DNA of 64,000 bases from M3007 sp046329435. Its GTDB lineage: Bacteria > Bacteroidota > Bacteroidia > Chitinophagales > Saprospiraceae. Positions 16,470 to 24,802 of this stretch are shown one piece after another. The stretch's first letter is position 1. Each line of letters starts with the position of its first letter. A program made the position numbers and the translations under genes. Below the pieces are notes generated by a model. It was not told the DNA's origin. It searched no databases and saw nothing but the letters and a program-made list of their open reading frames with translations. The stretch spans positions 62,001-126,000 of the forward strand of contig JAXLUR010000008.1 of assembly GCA_046329435.1 (NCBI GenBank). The letters run 5' to 3'.

Positions 16470-17330
16470 ATGAGTTGGTTCAAACGACTGAAAGAGGGCG
16501 TCTCTACGGCCACCAAGTCCAAAAAAGACGTACCCGAGGGTATCTGGTATCAATGCAAAAAATGCAAGGAAGCCAGTACGACCAAAGAACTCCGTGAGAA
16601 TTATTACAAGTGCCCCAAATGCGACTATCATACCGCAATCGGCTCGAAAGAATACTTTGAACTGCTCTTCGACAACCAGGAGTACAACCGCCTGCACGAC
16701 GACCTGATATCGACCGATTTCCTGCACTTTACCGACCTCAAACCATACGGCAAACGCCTCGACGAAACCATGGCCAAAACAGGCCTCAACGACGCGCTGG
16801 CCATCGCCGACGGACTCGTCAACCAGCGCCCGCTGGTCGTAGCCTGTATGGATTTCCGTTTTATCGGCGGCTCGATGGGCTCCGTTGTGGGTGAAAAAAT
16901 CTCGCTGGCGATCGACCGCTCCCTTGAAACCGGCGCTCCGCTCGTCATCATTTCCAAATCGGGCGGCGCACGTATGATGGAAAGCGCCTTTTCACTCATG
17001 CAAATGGCCAAAACCAGCGCAAAACTGACCCTCCTCGCCAAAGCCGGTATTCCCTATTTCTCCCTGATGACCGACCCGACCACCGGCGGCGTCACCGCTT
17101 CCTTCGCCATGCTGGGCGACATCAACCTGGCGGAACCCGGCGCCCTGATCGGCTTTGCCGGCCCGCGCGTGATTCGCGAGACCATCAAACGCGACCTCCC
17201 GGAAGGCTTCCAGACTGCCGAGTTCCTGCTCGAAAGCGGCTTCGTCGATCTGGTCGTGAATCGCAAGGACCTGAAAGAAACTATGTCCGACCTGCTGGCT
17301 TTTTTTGAGGCGTCCAAACGAATAAAATAG
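16470..17330 (+). CDS. accD: Acetyl-CoA carboxylase carboxyltransferase subunit beta
   Basis: The 286-aa protein has the N-terminal zinc ribbon of AccD (Cys29, Cys32, Cys48, Cys51 in CKKC...CPKC) and the crotonase-fold carboxyltransferase core with SGGARMMESAFSLMQMAKT, TDPTTGGVTASFAMLGD and GFAGPRVI. With AccA it moves the carboxyl group from biotin to acetyl-CoA, making malonyl-CoA for fatty acid synthesis. The start at 16470 fits the family N-terminus (MSWFKRLKEG); the upstream in-frame extension covers the promoter. An intrinsic terminator follows, so it is probably monocistronic. Confidence 0.95.
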   Translation: MSWFKRLKEGVSTATKSKKDVPEGIWYQCKKCKEASTTKELRENYYKCPKCDYHTAIGSKEYFELLFDNQEYNRLHDDLISTDFLHFTDLKPYGKRLDETMAKTGLNDALAIADGLVNQRPLVVACMDFRFIGGSMGSVVGEKISLAIDRSLETGAPLVIISKSGGARMMESAFSLMQMAKTSAKLTLLAKAGIPYFSLMTDPTTGGVTASFAMLGDINLAEPGALIGFAGPRVIRETIKRDLPEGFQTAEFLLESGFVDLVVNRKDLKETMSDLLAFFEASKRIK

Positions 17331-17390
17331 CTGCAATCGGCCCAATTCCGCGTTAAACGCTTTCCCTTAGAACAGAACAGCCTTTTGACA

Positions 17391-17427
17391 AAGCCCCCGC
17401 AAGGAAGAAGTTGCGGGGGCTTTTTGT
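17391..17427 (+). terminator. Intrinsic terminator after accD
   Basis: A stem of AAGCCCCCGC with GCGGGGGCTT, a 12-base loop and a run of five T. It lies 60 bp past the accD stop. Confidence 0.8.
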
Positions 17428-17673
17428 TTCAAAAAAATATTAGTCCACTGTTTTGATGGAATATTTAGTATTTTCACAACTTTGCCTTCTCCAATCAACT
17501 GGATACCCCCCTGTTCAGGGGCAAGCGCAACTGGATCGGGGGCCCGATTCCGGGTGGTTTTCAATATTTCGGAAGTACAACTTTTAGTTATTTCAAGAAC
17601 ATCTGCGATTCCTTTGCCGGACTTTTGTCTCTGGGTTTTTTGTCCGGCGGGGAATCCGGGTGCCACCGCTCAC

Positions 17674-19062
17674 ATGAAAAAAATTGGAATCATCGGCGTC
17701 GGGTTTTGTGGGACAATGCTGGCCGCGCATCTGGTAAGAGGGGCGTCAAAACCGGTCAAACTGATTTTGTTCGACCATAAAACAAAATGGAACCGCGGAG
17801 TGGCATATCGTACTTACTCCGAGCGACATTTACTCAATGTGGTGGCTGGGAAAATGAGTGCCTTCGCCGATGCCCCCGATCATTTTCTTGATTGGGCACA
17901 AAAACAACCTCATTTTCAGGGGATCAAAAGAGAAATACTAAGCGGCGCATTTTTGCCGAGAAATTTGTACGGAGCTTATCTGGACGAATTATGGCAGGAG
18001 ACGAAAGCCCTGGCAAGCAGGAAACAAATTGTAATCGAGGCCGTGTATGATCAGGTTGTGAACCTTGACAGAAAACAGACGGGTTTCGAATTGCAACTTG
18101 CCGGTATGCAGCCGGTCGAAGTTGATATTTGCGTGCTTGCAACAGGCAATCAGCTCCCGGCCAACCCTGAATTGCCGGATAGCAGTTTTACACTGGATCA
18201 ACGATATTGCAGAGATCCGTGGTCATCTGAATCAATACGAATACCGGATTCAGATCTCCCGATTTTGATTGTCGGAAACGGTCTGACAATGGTCGATACT
18301 GTTACCGGATTGATTGAACATGGGGTTAAAAACCGGATTTTATCCCTTTCTACGCATGGGTTCAACATTCTACCTCACAGGCATTCAGGGCTACAATATA
18401 ACCACTTGCGCCAGGAAATTAGAGACGGAATGTCTCTCCGCGAACTGGTCGCACTCTTTAACCGACACATAAAAAAGGTTCGTCAACTTGGAATCTCCGC
18501 CGAACCGGTTGTTGATTCGATCCGCCCTTTATCCCGGCAACTCTGGCAGCAATTTACGGATGCTGAAAAACAATTATTTATGTCGAGGATCAGGCATCTC
18601 TGGGGCGTTGCCCGACATCGCGTACCCCTGCACCTACATGACAAAATACAACAATTGCGGGTGGAGCGCCGATTGCAAATATTTGCAGGACACCTGCTCA
18701 ATATAGAAGCCAAGCCTGAAAACATGACTGTCGAGTACTGGGACAGAAAAAGAAAAAAGACCTCGGTTATCGAAGTTTCAAGGATTATCAATTGCACAGG
18801 GCCTCAAACAGATCTTAGTCGCATGGACGAAGGGTTGTTGCGCCGTTGCTGGTCAAAGGGGTTGCTGTCACAAGACAAGCTTCGGCTCGGTGTTGAAGCC
18901 AATCCCGAAACGTATACTGTTATTGATCGATATGGCGTGCCGGTACGGTCATTGTGTACTTTGGGAAGTAATCTTAAGGGTATATTCTGGGAGTCAACGG
19001 CGGTGAATGAACTAAGAAGCCAGGCCTGGCAGCTCGCCCAGACCATTGAGCAAGAAATTTGA
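17674..19062 (+). CDS. FAD/NAD(P)-binding protein (HI0933/'NAD_binding_9' type flavoprotein)
   Basis: This 462-aa protein opens with a dinucleotide-binding motif (KKIGIIGVGFCGTMLA) and has an ATGNQLPANPELP stretch and ILIVGNGLTMVDTV, a second glycine-rich strand, as in FAD-NAD(P)-binding proteins related to lysine/ornithine monooxygenases. A region RIINCTGPQTDLSRMDE near the C-terminus is the typical ATG-like motif end. A reaction cannot be assigned. I chose ATG 17674 because the Rossmann motif starts there; the longer frame upstream has no support. By eye the base composition is lower in GC than its neighbours and it stands alone after a terminator, so acquisition by transfer is possible. 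Confidence 0.75.
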   Translation: MKKIGIIGVGFCGTMLAAHLVRGASKPVKLILFDHKTKWNRGVAYRTYSERHLLNVVAGKMSAFADAPDHFLDWAQKQPHFQGIKREILSGAFLPRNLYGAYLDELWQETKALASRKQIVIEAVYDQVVNLDRKQTGFELQLAGMQPVEVDICVLATGNQLPANPELPDSSFTLDQRYCRDPWSSESIRIPDSDLPILIVGNGLTMVDTVTGLIEHGVKNRILSLSTHGFNILPHRHSGLQYNHLRQEIRDGMSLRELVALFNRHIKKVRQLGISAEPVVDSIRPLSRQLWQQFTDAEKQLFMSRIRHLWGVARHRVPLHLHDKIQQLRVERRLQIFAGHLLNIEAKPENMTVEYWDRKRKKTSVIEVSRIINCTGPQTDLSRMDEGLLRRCWSKGLLSQDKLRLGVEANPETYTVIDRYGVPVRSLCTLGSNLKGIFWESTAVNELRSQAWQLAQTIEQEI

Positions 19063-19202
19063 CTGTTAAATACTGACCTCTGTTGTCGATTTTGTCATTT
19101 TTTGTCGCCTTTGCAGGAAAATGCGATTTGCCGGCAACCCGGCAAAAGGATATTTCGTGTTAATTGCACGTTCATTTCCCATTCGGGTTTAATTCCTGCC
19201 TT

Positions 19203-22200
19203 ATGCTGCCTTATCTACGCTTTTGCTTCCTGCTGCTGTGCCTTGCAGCCGGCGCGACCCTTAACGCGCAAGTCTTTATCAATGAATTGCTTGCATCCAA
19301 CGCTGTCAACCTCGCCGACCCCGATTTTCAGGCTTTTTCCGATTGGGTTGAATTGTACAACGCAGGCAACAGCCCTGCCGACCTGAGCGGCTGGACCCTC
19401 AGCGACGACCAGAATGAACCGACCAAATGGACCTTTCCCGCCGGCAGCATCGTGCCGGCAGGCGGTTTTTTGCTGGTGTGGGCCGATGGCGAATCCTCCG
19501 GCCTGCATGCCGGGTTCAAACTTTCGGCCGACGGCGAGACGCTGTCTTTGTACACGCCGGGAGGCACACTGGCCGATGAAATCGGTTTTGGCGCCCAACA
19601 AACGGATGTTTCCTGTGGCCGTAAAACAGACGGCGGTGCGCCCTGGGGCCTGTTCCCCCATCCAAGCCCGGGCGCCAGCAACAACACCCAGCCTTTTTTC
19701 AAGGATTTTGTGCGGGCGGTGCCGGTGTTTTCAAAGTCGGGCGGCTTTTTTGATGGCCCGGTCACGGTCGATATTCAGAACCTGACCGGCTATGGCGTGG
19801 TGCGCTACACCACCGACGGCTCCAGTCCGGCGAGCAATTCTCCAGTGTTCAGCCAGCCGCTCAACCTGAGCGCTACGACCGTTGTGAAAGCCCGCCTGTT
19901 CCTGGCCGACCGGCTGCCGGGGCCGGTGGTGACCAATACCTATTTTATCGGCGAACACTTCGAAGAACGGGGGCTTGCCGTGTTGTCCATATCCACCCAT
20001 CCCGACTACTTTTTTGCCCAGGATTCGGGTATTTATGTGCAGAATTTCAAACCCGACTGGGAAGTGCCGGTCCACCTCGAATTTTATGAAGCTGATGGCC
20101 TGCTGGGTTTTCATCACGATGCGGGCGCTTCCATCGGCGGGGAAAATGCGTGGATTTTGCCCGAAAAAATGCTCAACATCTTTTCCCGCAAACAATACGG
20201 CGGCTCGCACATCGAGTACCAGTTGTTTCCCGGCAACCCGCGCACCCGTTTTGAAGACATTATTCTGCGCTGCTCGGGCAACGACTGGTCCAACACCCTC
20301 TTTCGCGACGGTATGCAGCAAGGCCTGGCAGCCGCCACTTCCGACCTCGATATTCAGGATTTCCGGCCCTGCGCCGTGTACATCAACGGACAGTATTTCG
20401 GCATTCACAACATCCGCGAAAAGCAGGACAAGGAATACACGGACATCTACCACGGCATCGATCCCGACAGCCTCGACTACATTGAAAACAACGGCGAGGT
20501 CAAAGAAGGAAATGCGTTGGCATACCAGCAAATGGTCGATTTGCTCAATGCAGGCGTGCAGTCTGACGCTGCATTCCAGTTGCTCGACCAAATGGCCGAT
20601 ACCCGCAACTTTACCGATTACATCATCTCCGAAATTTTTACCGCCAACACCAGCTGGGGGCACAATATCGCGCTGTTCAGGGCGCAAAACGGCGCCTCGC
20701 GCTGGCGCTGGCTTCCGCATGACTACGACCGCGGCTTCGACCTGGCCAACGTCGGCGGCACTTCGATGGACTGGGCCACTGCCACCAACGGGGCCGATTG
20801 GACCAACCCGGCATGGGGCACGCTTTTCTTGCGTAAGATGTTGGAAAACAATACGTTCAAGCAAGCCTTCATTACGCGCTTCGCCGACCATCTGTATGTC
20901 ACCTATAATCCCGCCACCATCGACAAACGGGTCGACCGGCATGCCGACTGGATACGCGGCGAAATCCCGTACCACGTGGCGCGCTGGGCTGGCACGACGT
21001 CGAGCTACGGCAACGGGATTCCTTCCGTCGCCTTTTGGGAAAACGAGGTGGCGAAACTCAAAACGTTCGGCCAGCAACGCAATGCTTACATGTGGCAGGA
21101 TCTCGATCAGTACTTCAACCTCGACGGCTCGGCCGTCCTGAATGTCGAACTGAGCGCGCCTTTCAGCGGCCGGGTGCAATTGCACGACCTGAGCATCCCT
21201 TCGTACCCCTGGACGGGCAAGTATTTCATCAACCGGCAATTCACCCTCACGGCTACGGCCCATCCGGGCTTCCAGTTTGTTCGCTGGGAAAAGCTGGGCT
21301 CGGCCACTATACCGCTGATCGATGCAGGCGCCAGCTGGGCCTACCGCGATGCCGCCGACGCACCGCCGGCTACCTGGAACCAGCCGGCTTACGACGCAGG
21401 CGCCTGGCCGCAAGGCCCAGCTCAGCTGGGGTATGGCGATGGCGACGAAGCGACGCAACTGAGTTTCGGGAGCGATGCCAACAACAAAACGCCGGCTTAT
21501 TATTTCCGCAAAACCTTCACTGTGGCTGACCCGGCCAGCTTTACCGGATTGCTGCTGCGGATGGTTGCCGATGACGGCGCAGTCGTTTATCTCAACGGCC
21601 AGGAAGTTTGGCGATACAACATGCCAGCCGGCGCGGTCCAGTTCAATACGCTGGCTTCCGGCAGCATCAGTGGTACGACGGAGAGCGCGTGGCTGGAACA
21701 AAATATCGCCGCCGCAGGGCTAGTCGCCGGTGAAAACCTGATCGCCGTGGAAATGCACCAGGCCGCAACCAACAGCTCCGACCTGAGTTTCGATTTCGAA
21801 GTAAAAGCCTACCAAAGCGGCAATGCGGAAACTGTGGGCCTGTCGCCTGTGCTCGACTATTCCATCGACGGGGCAACCACGCTGCGCGCAGTATTCGAAC
21901 CCGACGGCAACTGCGGCGTATTGCCCGATACGGTAGTCAGCAACCTCACCCTCACAGCGGCCTGTTCGCCTTACCGCGCAGCCGGCGACGTGGTAGTAAA
22001 ACCGGACGTTACGCTGAGCATAGAGCCGGGCGTAGCAATTCAGTTTCCGGAAAAAGCCAACCTCTGGGTACTGGGCGATCTGCAGGTGAACGGCAGCGCC
22101 AGCCAGCCTGTACTGATCACCAATGCGCCCGATGCCGGCGTCTGGGGCGGTATTTTGCTGAAAAACACCACGGAAACGTCCAGTTTAAAGTATCTGACGC

Positions 22201-23765
22201 TGCTAAACGCCAGTGCCGGCCAGCACCGCATGTATTTCCCGGCTGCCATTTCGGCCTACCACGCCGACCTGAATATGGACCACCTCGACCTCACGCAGGT
22301 GAGCGACAATCCGGTTTTTTCGCGCTTTTCAAATGTCGTACTGACCAATTCCGACCTTAAATCGCTCGTCACCGGCGATTGCATCAACATCAAACAGGGC
22401 AGCGGCAGGGTAGAAAACTGCCGCTTCGAAGCGCTCTCGACCCGGCCCGACATGGATGCCATCGACTTCGACGGCGTAGCAAACGGGATCATCCGCAACA
22501 ATACGATTCACGATTTCAGGGGCGATAACTGCGACGGACTCGACATTGGCGAATCCTGTTCCGGCCTGCTCGTGGAAAACAACTTTATCTACCATTGCCT
22601 CGACAAGGGCATTTCGGTAGGGCAGCAATCCTCGGCGCTGATTCGCAACAATACCATTGCTTACACGGGTTACGGGATCGCCCTGAAAGACCAGTCGCCC
22701 GTGCAGATCGACCATTGTACTTTTTTTGGAAACCAGACGGCTGTCGCGGCTTACGAAAAGAACCCGGGCAACCTGGGCGGCAATGGCATCGTGACCAATT
22801 GTATCGCTTCCAATGCCGCATTTGCAGCGTATTCGGCTGATACCCTTTCGTCCATCAGCCTTTCCCATTGCCTTTCCGACACTGATACCCTCAGCGGATC
22901 GGGCAACCTCTCTGCCGATCCGCATTTTGTGTTGCCGACGTTCTACGATTTCCACCTCTTGCCGGGCTCGGCAGCGACCGCAGCGGGCGCCGACGGGCTG
23001 GACCTGGGCGCCAGCCTGCTGCCGGCGTACAGCGGCGAGCCGCAGCTCATGCTCTCGGAAATATTGTACGACGACACCCTCACGACAACCGGCGAATTTG
23101 TTGAGATTTATAATCCAGGTTCGCAAACGGTTGATCTTGAAGGATATGTATTGGCCAATGCCATCGACTTCGTGTTCCCGGCCGGGGCGGCCATAGCAGC
23201 TGGCGAGTACATCGTCGTGGCCAAAACAGCCGCCAGTTTCAACGGCGCACCCTATCAGGTCTTCGAATGGACCGACGGCAAACTGGCCAACGAAGGCGAA
23301 GCCATCCTCCTCTACGACGGCACTGGACTGCTTGTTGAAGCGGTGCGCTACGACAACCATGCACCCTGGCCAGAGGCCGACGGATTGCTGGGGCGCTCAC
23401 TCGAACTGGTCGCGCCGGGCCTCGACAATCATTTTGCCACCAGCTGGCAGCCATCTGAAAACGCCGGCGGCTCGCCAGGTGCGCCCGGCGGTTCAAGCGG
23501 GGCCGGCGCGCCCGGCCGGGCGTTTGGCCTGTTGGTATTTCCCAATCCGGCCGATGCACTGTTGTCGGTGAGGGTTGCCGACGGCCTGCCCGGCGATGAA
23601 CTGCTGGACGTACAACTGACCGACGCACTGGGCAATCTGGCGCTGAAAACCACAGTCGCTGCCGCCTCCGGGCAGGTTTCTGTGGGCAGCTTGCAGCGCG
23701 GTTTGTATTTCGTACGGGTAAAATGCAGCGCCGGCGAAGCAGCTGGTGTTGTTGTAAAAAATTGA
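19203..23765 (+). CDS. Large secreted CotH-kinase/lamin-tail/beta-helix protein with T9SS sorting domain
   Basis: The 1520-aa protein has a signal peptide (residues 1-23, ending LNAQ), then a lamin-tail domain (about 24-130, VFINELLASNAV ... SDWVELYN), a chitobiase-like segment (about 160-245, VRYTTDGSSP), and a CotH protein-kinase-like domain (about 250-600). The last has RKQYGGSHIEYQLF, ILRCSGNDW and RWRWLPHDYDRGFDL. Later come a beta-sandwich, a right-handed parallel beta-helix (about 910-1250, many NNTI-type turns), a second lamin-tail domain (about 1280-1400) and a type A T9SS tail (LLVFPNPADALLSV, about 1440 on). CotH proteins phosphorylate spore-coat or extracellular proteins in other bacteria, so a secreted kinase is possible. 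ATG 19203 is preferred; an upstream TTG gives a less regular signal. Confidence 0.85.
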   Translation: MLPYLRFCFLLLCLAAGATLNAQVFINELLASNAVNLADPDFQAFSDWVELYNAGNSPADLSGWTLSDDQNEPTKWTFPAGSIVPAGGFLLVWADGESSGLHAGFKLSADGETLSLYTPGGTLADEIGFGAQQTDVSCGRKTDGGAPWGLFPHPSPGASNNTQPFFKDFVRAVPVFSKSGGFFDGPVTVDIQNLTGYGVVRYTTDGSSPASNSPVFSQPLNLSATTVVKARLFLADRLPGPVVTNTYFIGEHFEERGLAVLSISTHPDYFFAQDSGIYVQNFKPDWEVPVHLEFYEADGLLGFHHDAGASIGGENAWILPEKMLNIFSRKQYGGSHIEYQLFPGNPRTRFEDIILRCSGNDWSNTLFRDGMQQGLAAATSDLDIQDFRPCAVYINGQYFGIHNIREKQDKEYTDIYHGIDPDSLDYIENNGEVKEGNALAYQQMVDLLNAGVQSDAAFQLLDQMADTRNFTDYIISEIFTANTSWGHNIALFRAQNGASRWRWLPHDYDRGFDLANVGGTSMDWATATNGADWTNPAWGTLFLRKMLENNTFKQAFITRFADHLYVTYNPATIDKRVDRHADWIRGEIPYHVARWAGTTSSYGNGIPSVAFWENEVAKLKTFGQQRNAYMWQDLDQYFNLDGSAVLNVELSAPFSGRVQLHDLSIPSYPWTGKYFINRQFTLTATAHPGFQFVRWEKLGSATIPLIDAGASWAYRDAADAPPATWNQPAYDAGAWPQGPAQLGYGDGDEATQLSFGSDANNKTPAYYFRKTFTVADPASFTGLLLRMVADDGAVVYLNGQEVWRYNMPAGAVQFNTLASGSISGTTESAWLEQNIAAAGLVAGENLIAVEMHQAATNSSDLSFDFEVKAYQSGNAETVGLSPVLDYSIDGATTLRAVFEPDGNCGVLPDTVVSNLTLTAACSPYRAAGDVVVKPDVTLSIEPGVAIQFPEKANLWVLGDLQVNGSASQPVLITNAPDAGVWGGILLKNTTETSSLKYLTLLNASAGQHRMYFPAAISAYHADLNMDHLDLTQVSDNPVFSRFSNVVLTNSDLKSLVTGDCINIKQGSGRVENCRFEALSTRPDMDAIDFDGVANGIIRNNTIHDFRGDNCDGLDIGESCSGLLVENNFIYHCLDKGISVGQQSSALIRNNTIAYTGYGIALKDQSPVQIDHCTFFGNQTAVAAYEKNPGNLGGNGIVTNCIASNAAFAAYSADTLSSISLSHCLSDTDTLSGSGNLSADPHFVLPTFYDFHLLPGSAATAAGADGLDLGASLLPAYSGEPQLMLSEILYDDTLTTTGEFVEIYNPGSQTVDLEGYVLANAIDFVFPAGAAIAAGEYIVVAKTAASFNGAPYQVFEWTDGKLANEGEAILLYDGTGLLVEAVRYDNHAPWPEADGLLGRSLELVAPGLDNHFATSWQPSENAGGSPGAPGGSSGAGAPGRAFGLLVFPNPADALLSVRVADGLPGDELLDVQLTDALGNLALKTTVAAASGQVSVGSLQRGLYFVRVKCSAGEAAGVVVKN

Positions 23766-23833
23766 TAATCAGTGTTTTGATAAAAAAAAATTAAAAGTCT
23801 ATAAAAATAATAGAATAATAAATTTGCTTCACC

Positions 23834-23841
23834 TACTTTTG
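23834..23841 (+). promoter_or_regulatory. -7 box (TACTTTTG) of the JAMM/sulfur-carrier operon leader
   Basis: TACTTTTG matches TAnnTTTG. A transcript starting a few bases later would have a leader of about 200 nt before the JAMM gene, containing the leader ORF and terminator. No good -33 TTTG is seen. Confidence 0.45.
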
Positions 23842-23863
23842 CAGCGTTAAAGAAAGAACGACA

Positions 23864-23956
23864 ATGTTTAAACACATTTCATTTCAGTCTATGGTTTGTT
23901 GTTGGATGCCGATGGGCATGCCTGCCAGCCTTACCAGGGGACTGAACAGTGTTTGA
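23864..23956 (+). CDS. Putative Cys/Met-rich leader peptide of an attenuator
   Basis: A 30-codon ORF starting ATG 23864 and ending TGA 23954-23956. The peptide contains VCCW (Cys codons at 23897-23902) and Met at codons 1, 10, 15, 17 and 19, ending ASLTRGLNSV. It lies just upstream of a strong intrinsic terminator and the sulfur-carrier operon. Bases 23932-23940 inside the ORF can pair with the 5' arm of that terminator (8 of 9 positions, counting two G-U pairs), as an antiterminator would. Leader peptides rich in the regulated amino acid are a known hallmark of transcription attenuation; here that points to cysteine and/or methionine. No homology evidence is available, so translation is inferred. 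Confidence 0.5.
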   Translation: MFKHISFQSMVCCWMPMGMPASLTRGLNSV

Positions 23957-23984
23957 GCACTTGTTTGAAAGAAATTCCAGTTTC

Positions 23985-24020
23985 AGGCCCTTCGGTAGCG
24001 TTACCGGGGGGCCTTTTTTT
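23985..24020 (+). terminator. Strong intrinsic terminator in the operon leader (putative attenuator)
   Basis: A 13-bp stem (AGGCCCTTCGGTA with TACCGGGGGGCCT, including two G-U pairs), a 4-base loop GCGT, and seven consecutive T. It lies between the leader ORF and the JAMM gene start (24049), where a terminator only makes sense as a regulated attenuator. Confidence 0.75.
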
Positions 24021-24048
24021 ATACTTCACTTGCGCAATAGCGACCGAT

Positions 24049-24474
24049 ATGTTAATCATCGAACCCAACACCCGTCATCAAATTTTGGAAGACGCCCGAC
24101 TGACTTTTCCGGACGAATGCTGCGGCTTCCTCTTTGGAGTGGAAGACGAGGAGACGCGCATCGTGACGGACCTCCTGATCGTGGACAACTCCTTGACAGG
24201 AGACAAGCGGCGGCGTTTCGAGATTTCACCGAAGGATTATTTGCGGGCGGAACAGTATGCCCTCGACAAAAAACTGAGCCTTTTGGGGGTGTATCACTCG
24301 CACCCCGGCTCGCCTGCGATACCTTCCGAACAAGACCGACTGGCTGCGCAACCCTATTTTTCCTATGTAATCATTTCGGTCTATCAGCGGGGCCGGGGCC
24401 AGTTATTGTCCTGGCGCCTGAACGATGAATTTCAGTTTGAAGAAGAAACTATTCTTGAACCCTCATACATTTAA
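24049..24474 (+). CDS. JAMM/Mov34 (MPN+) metallopeptidase, Mec-like
   Basis: The 141-aa protein is a single JAMM domain. The zinc-site signature is complete: Glu23 (in FPDECCGFLFG) and HSHP-x8-EQD, giving His83, His85 and Asp96 with ten residues between the second His and the Asp. Prokaryotic JAMM proteins of this size act on ubiquitin-like sulfur carriers; the Mycobacterium enzyme Mec frees cysteine from CysO-cysteine, and others trim carrier tails. The next gene encodes a carrier that already ends in Gly-Gly, so trimming is not needed and release of a C-terminal adduct such as cysteine fits better. The start at 24049 follows the terminator and gives the standard domain start. An alternative TTG at 23896 would read through the terminator and is rejected. 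Confidence 0.87.
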   Translation: MLIIEPNTRHQILEDARLTFPDECCGFLFGVEDEETRIVTDLLIVDNSLTGDKRRRFEISPKDYLRAEQYALDKKLSLLGVYHSHPGSPAIPSEQDRLAAQPYFSYVIISVYQRGRGQLLSWRLNDEFQFEEETILEPSYI

Positions 24475-24487
24475 ACACAAACTCGCT

Positions 24488-24760
24488 ATGCCTACCGTCA
24501 TTATTCCCACGCCTTTGCGCAAATTCACCGAAAATGCCCCCCGGCTGGATGTTGAAGCCGGCAATGTGGAAGAACTCGTACAAAACCTCGCCGGCCGCTT
24601 CCCGCAACTCAAAAAGCATTTGCTCGACGATGCAGGGCAAATCAGGACCTTTCTCAATATTTTCGTGGGCGATGAAGATATCCGCGATCTCCATCACGAA
24701 AAAACTGCCCTGGGCAGAGAAACGGTGGTCAGTATCGTACCTGCAATTGCCGGCGGTTGA
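24488..24760 (+). CDS. Ubiquitin-like sulfur-carrier protein (ThiS/MoaD/CysO family)
   Basis: The 90-aa protein has a beta-grasp pattern: MPTVIIPTPLRKFTEN strand, a helix NVEELVQNLAGRFPQLKK, FLNIFVGDEDIR strands and a TVVSIVPAIAGG tail. The C-terminal Gly-Gly is exposed at the very end, as needed for adenylation and thiocarboxylate formation. A 90-residue size with the VEELVQNL..RFP helix is closer to CysO/MoaD-like carriers than to the 65-70-aa ThiS. It lies 13 bp after the JAMM gene and 42 bp before the E1 gene that should activate it. It may carry sulfide used for cysteine synthesis; other sulfur-transfer products (thiamine, molybdopterin) are not supported by neighbours. Confidence 0.87.
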   Translation: MPTVIIPTPLRKFTENAPRLDVEAGNVEELVQNLAGRFPQLKKHLLDDAGQIRTFLNIFVGDEDIRDLHHEKTALGRETVVSIVPAIAGG

Positions 24761-24802
24761 TCGGCCATCCGACCTTGTTTGTTAAGCAAAAACGACTGAA
24801 AA

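Noticed and set aside
23896..24474. A longer JAMM ORF from TTG 23896
   Set aside because: It would translate through the leader and the terminator; the JAMM domain begins at 24049.
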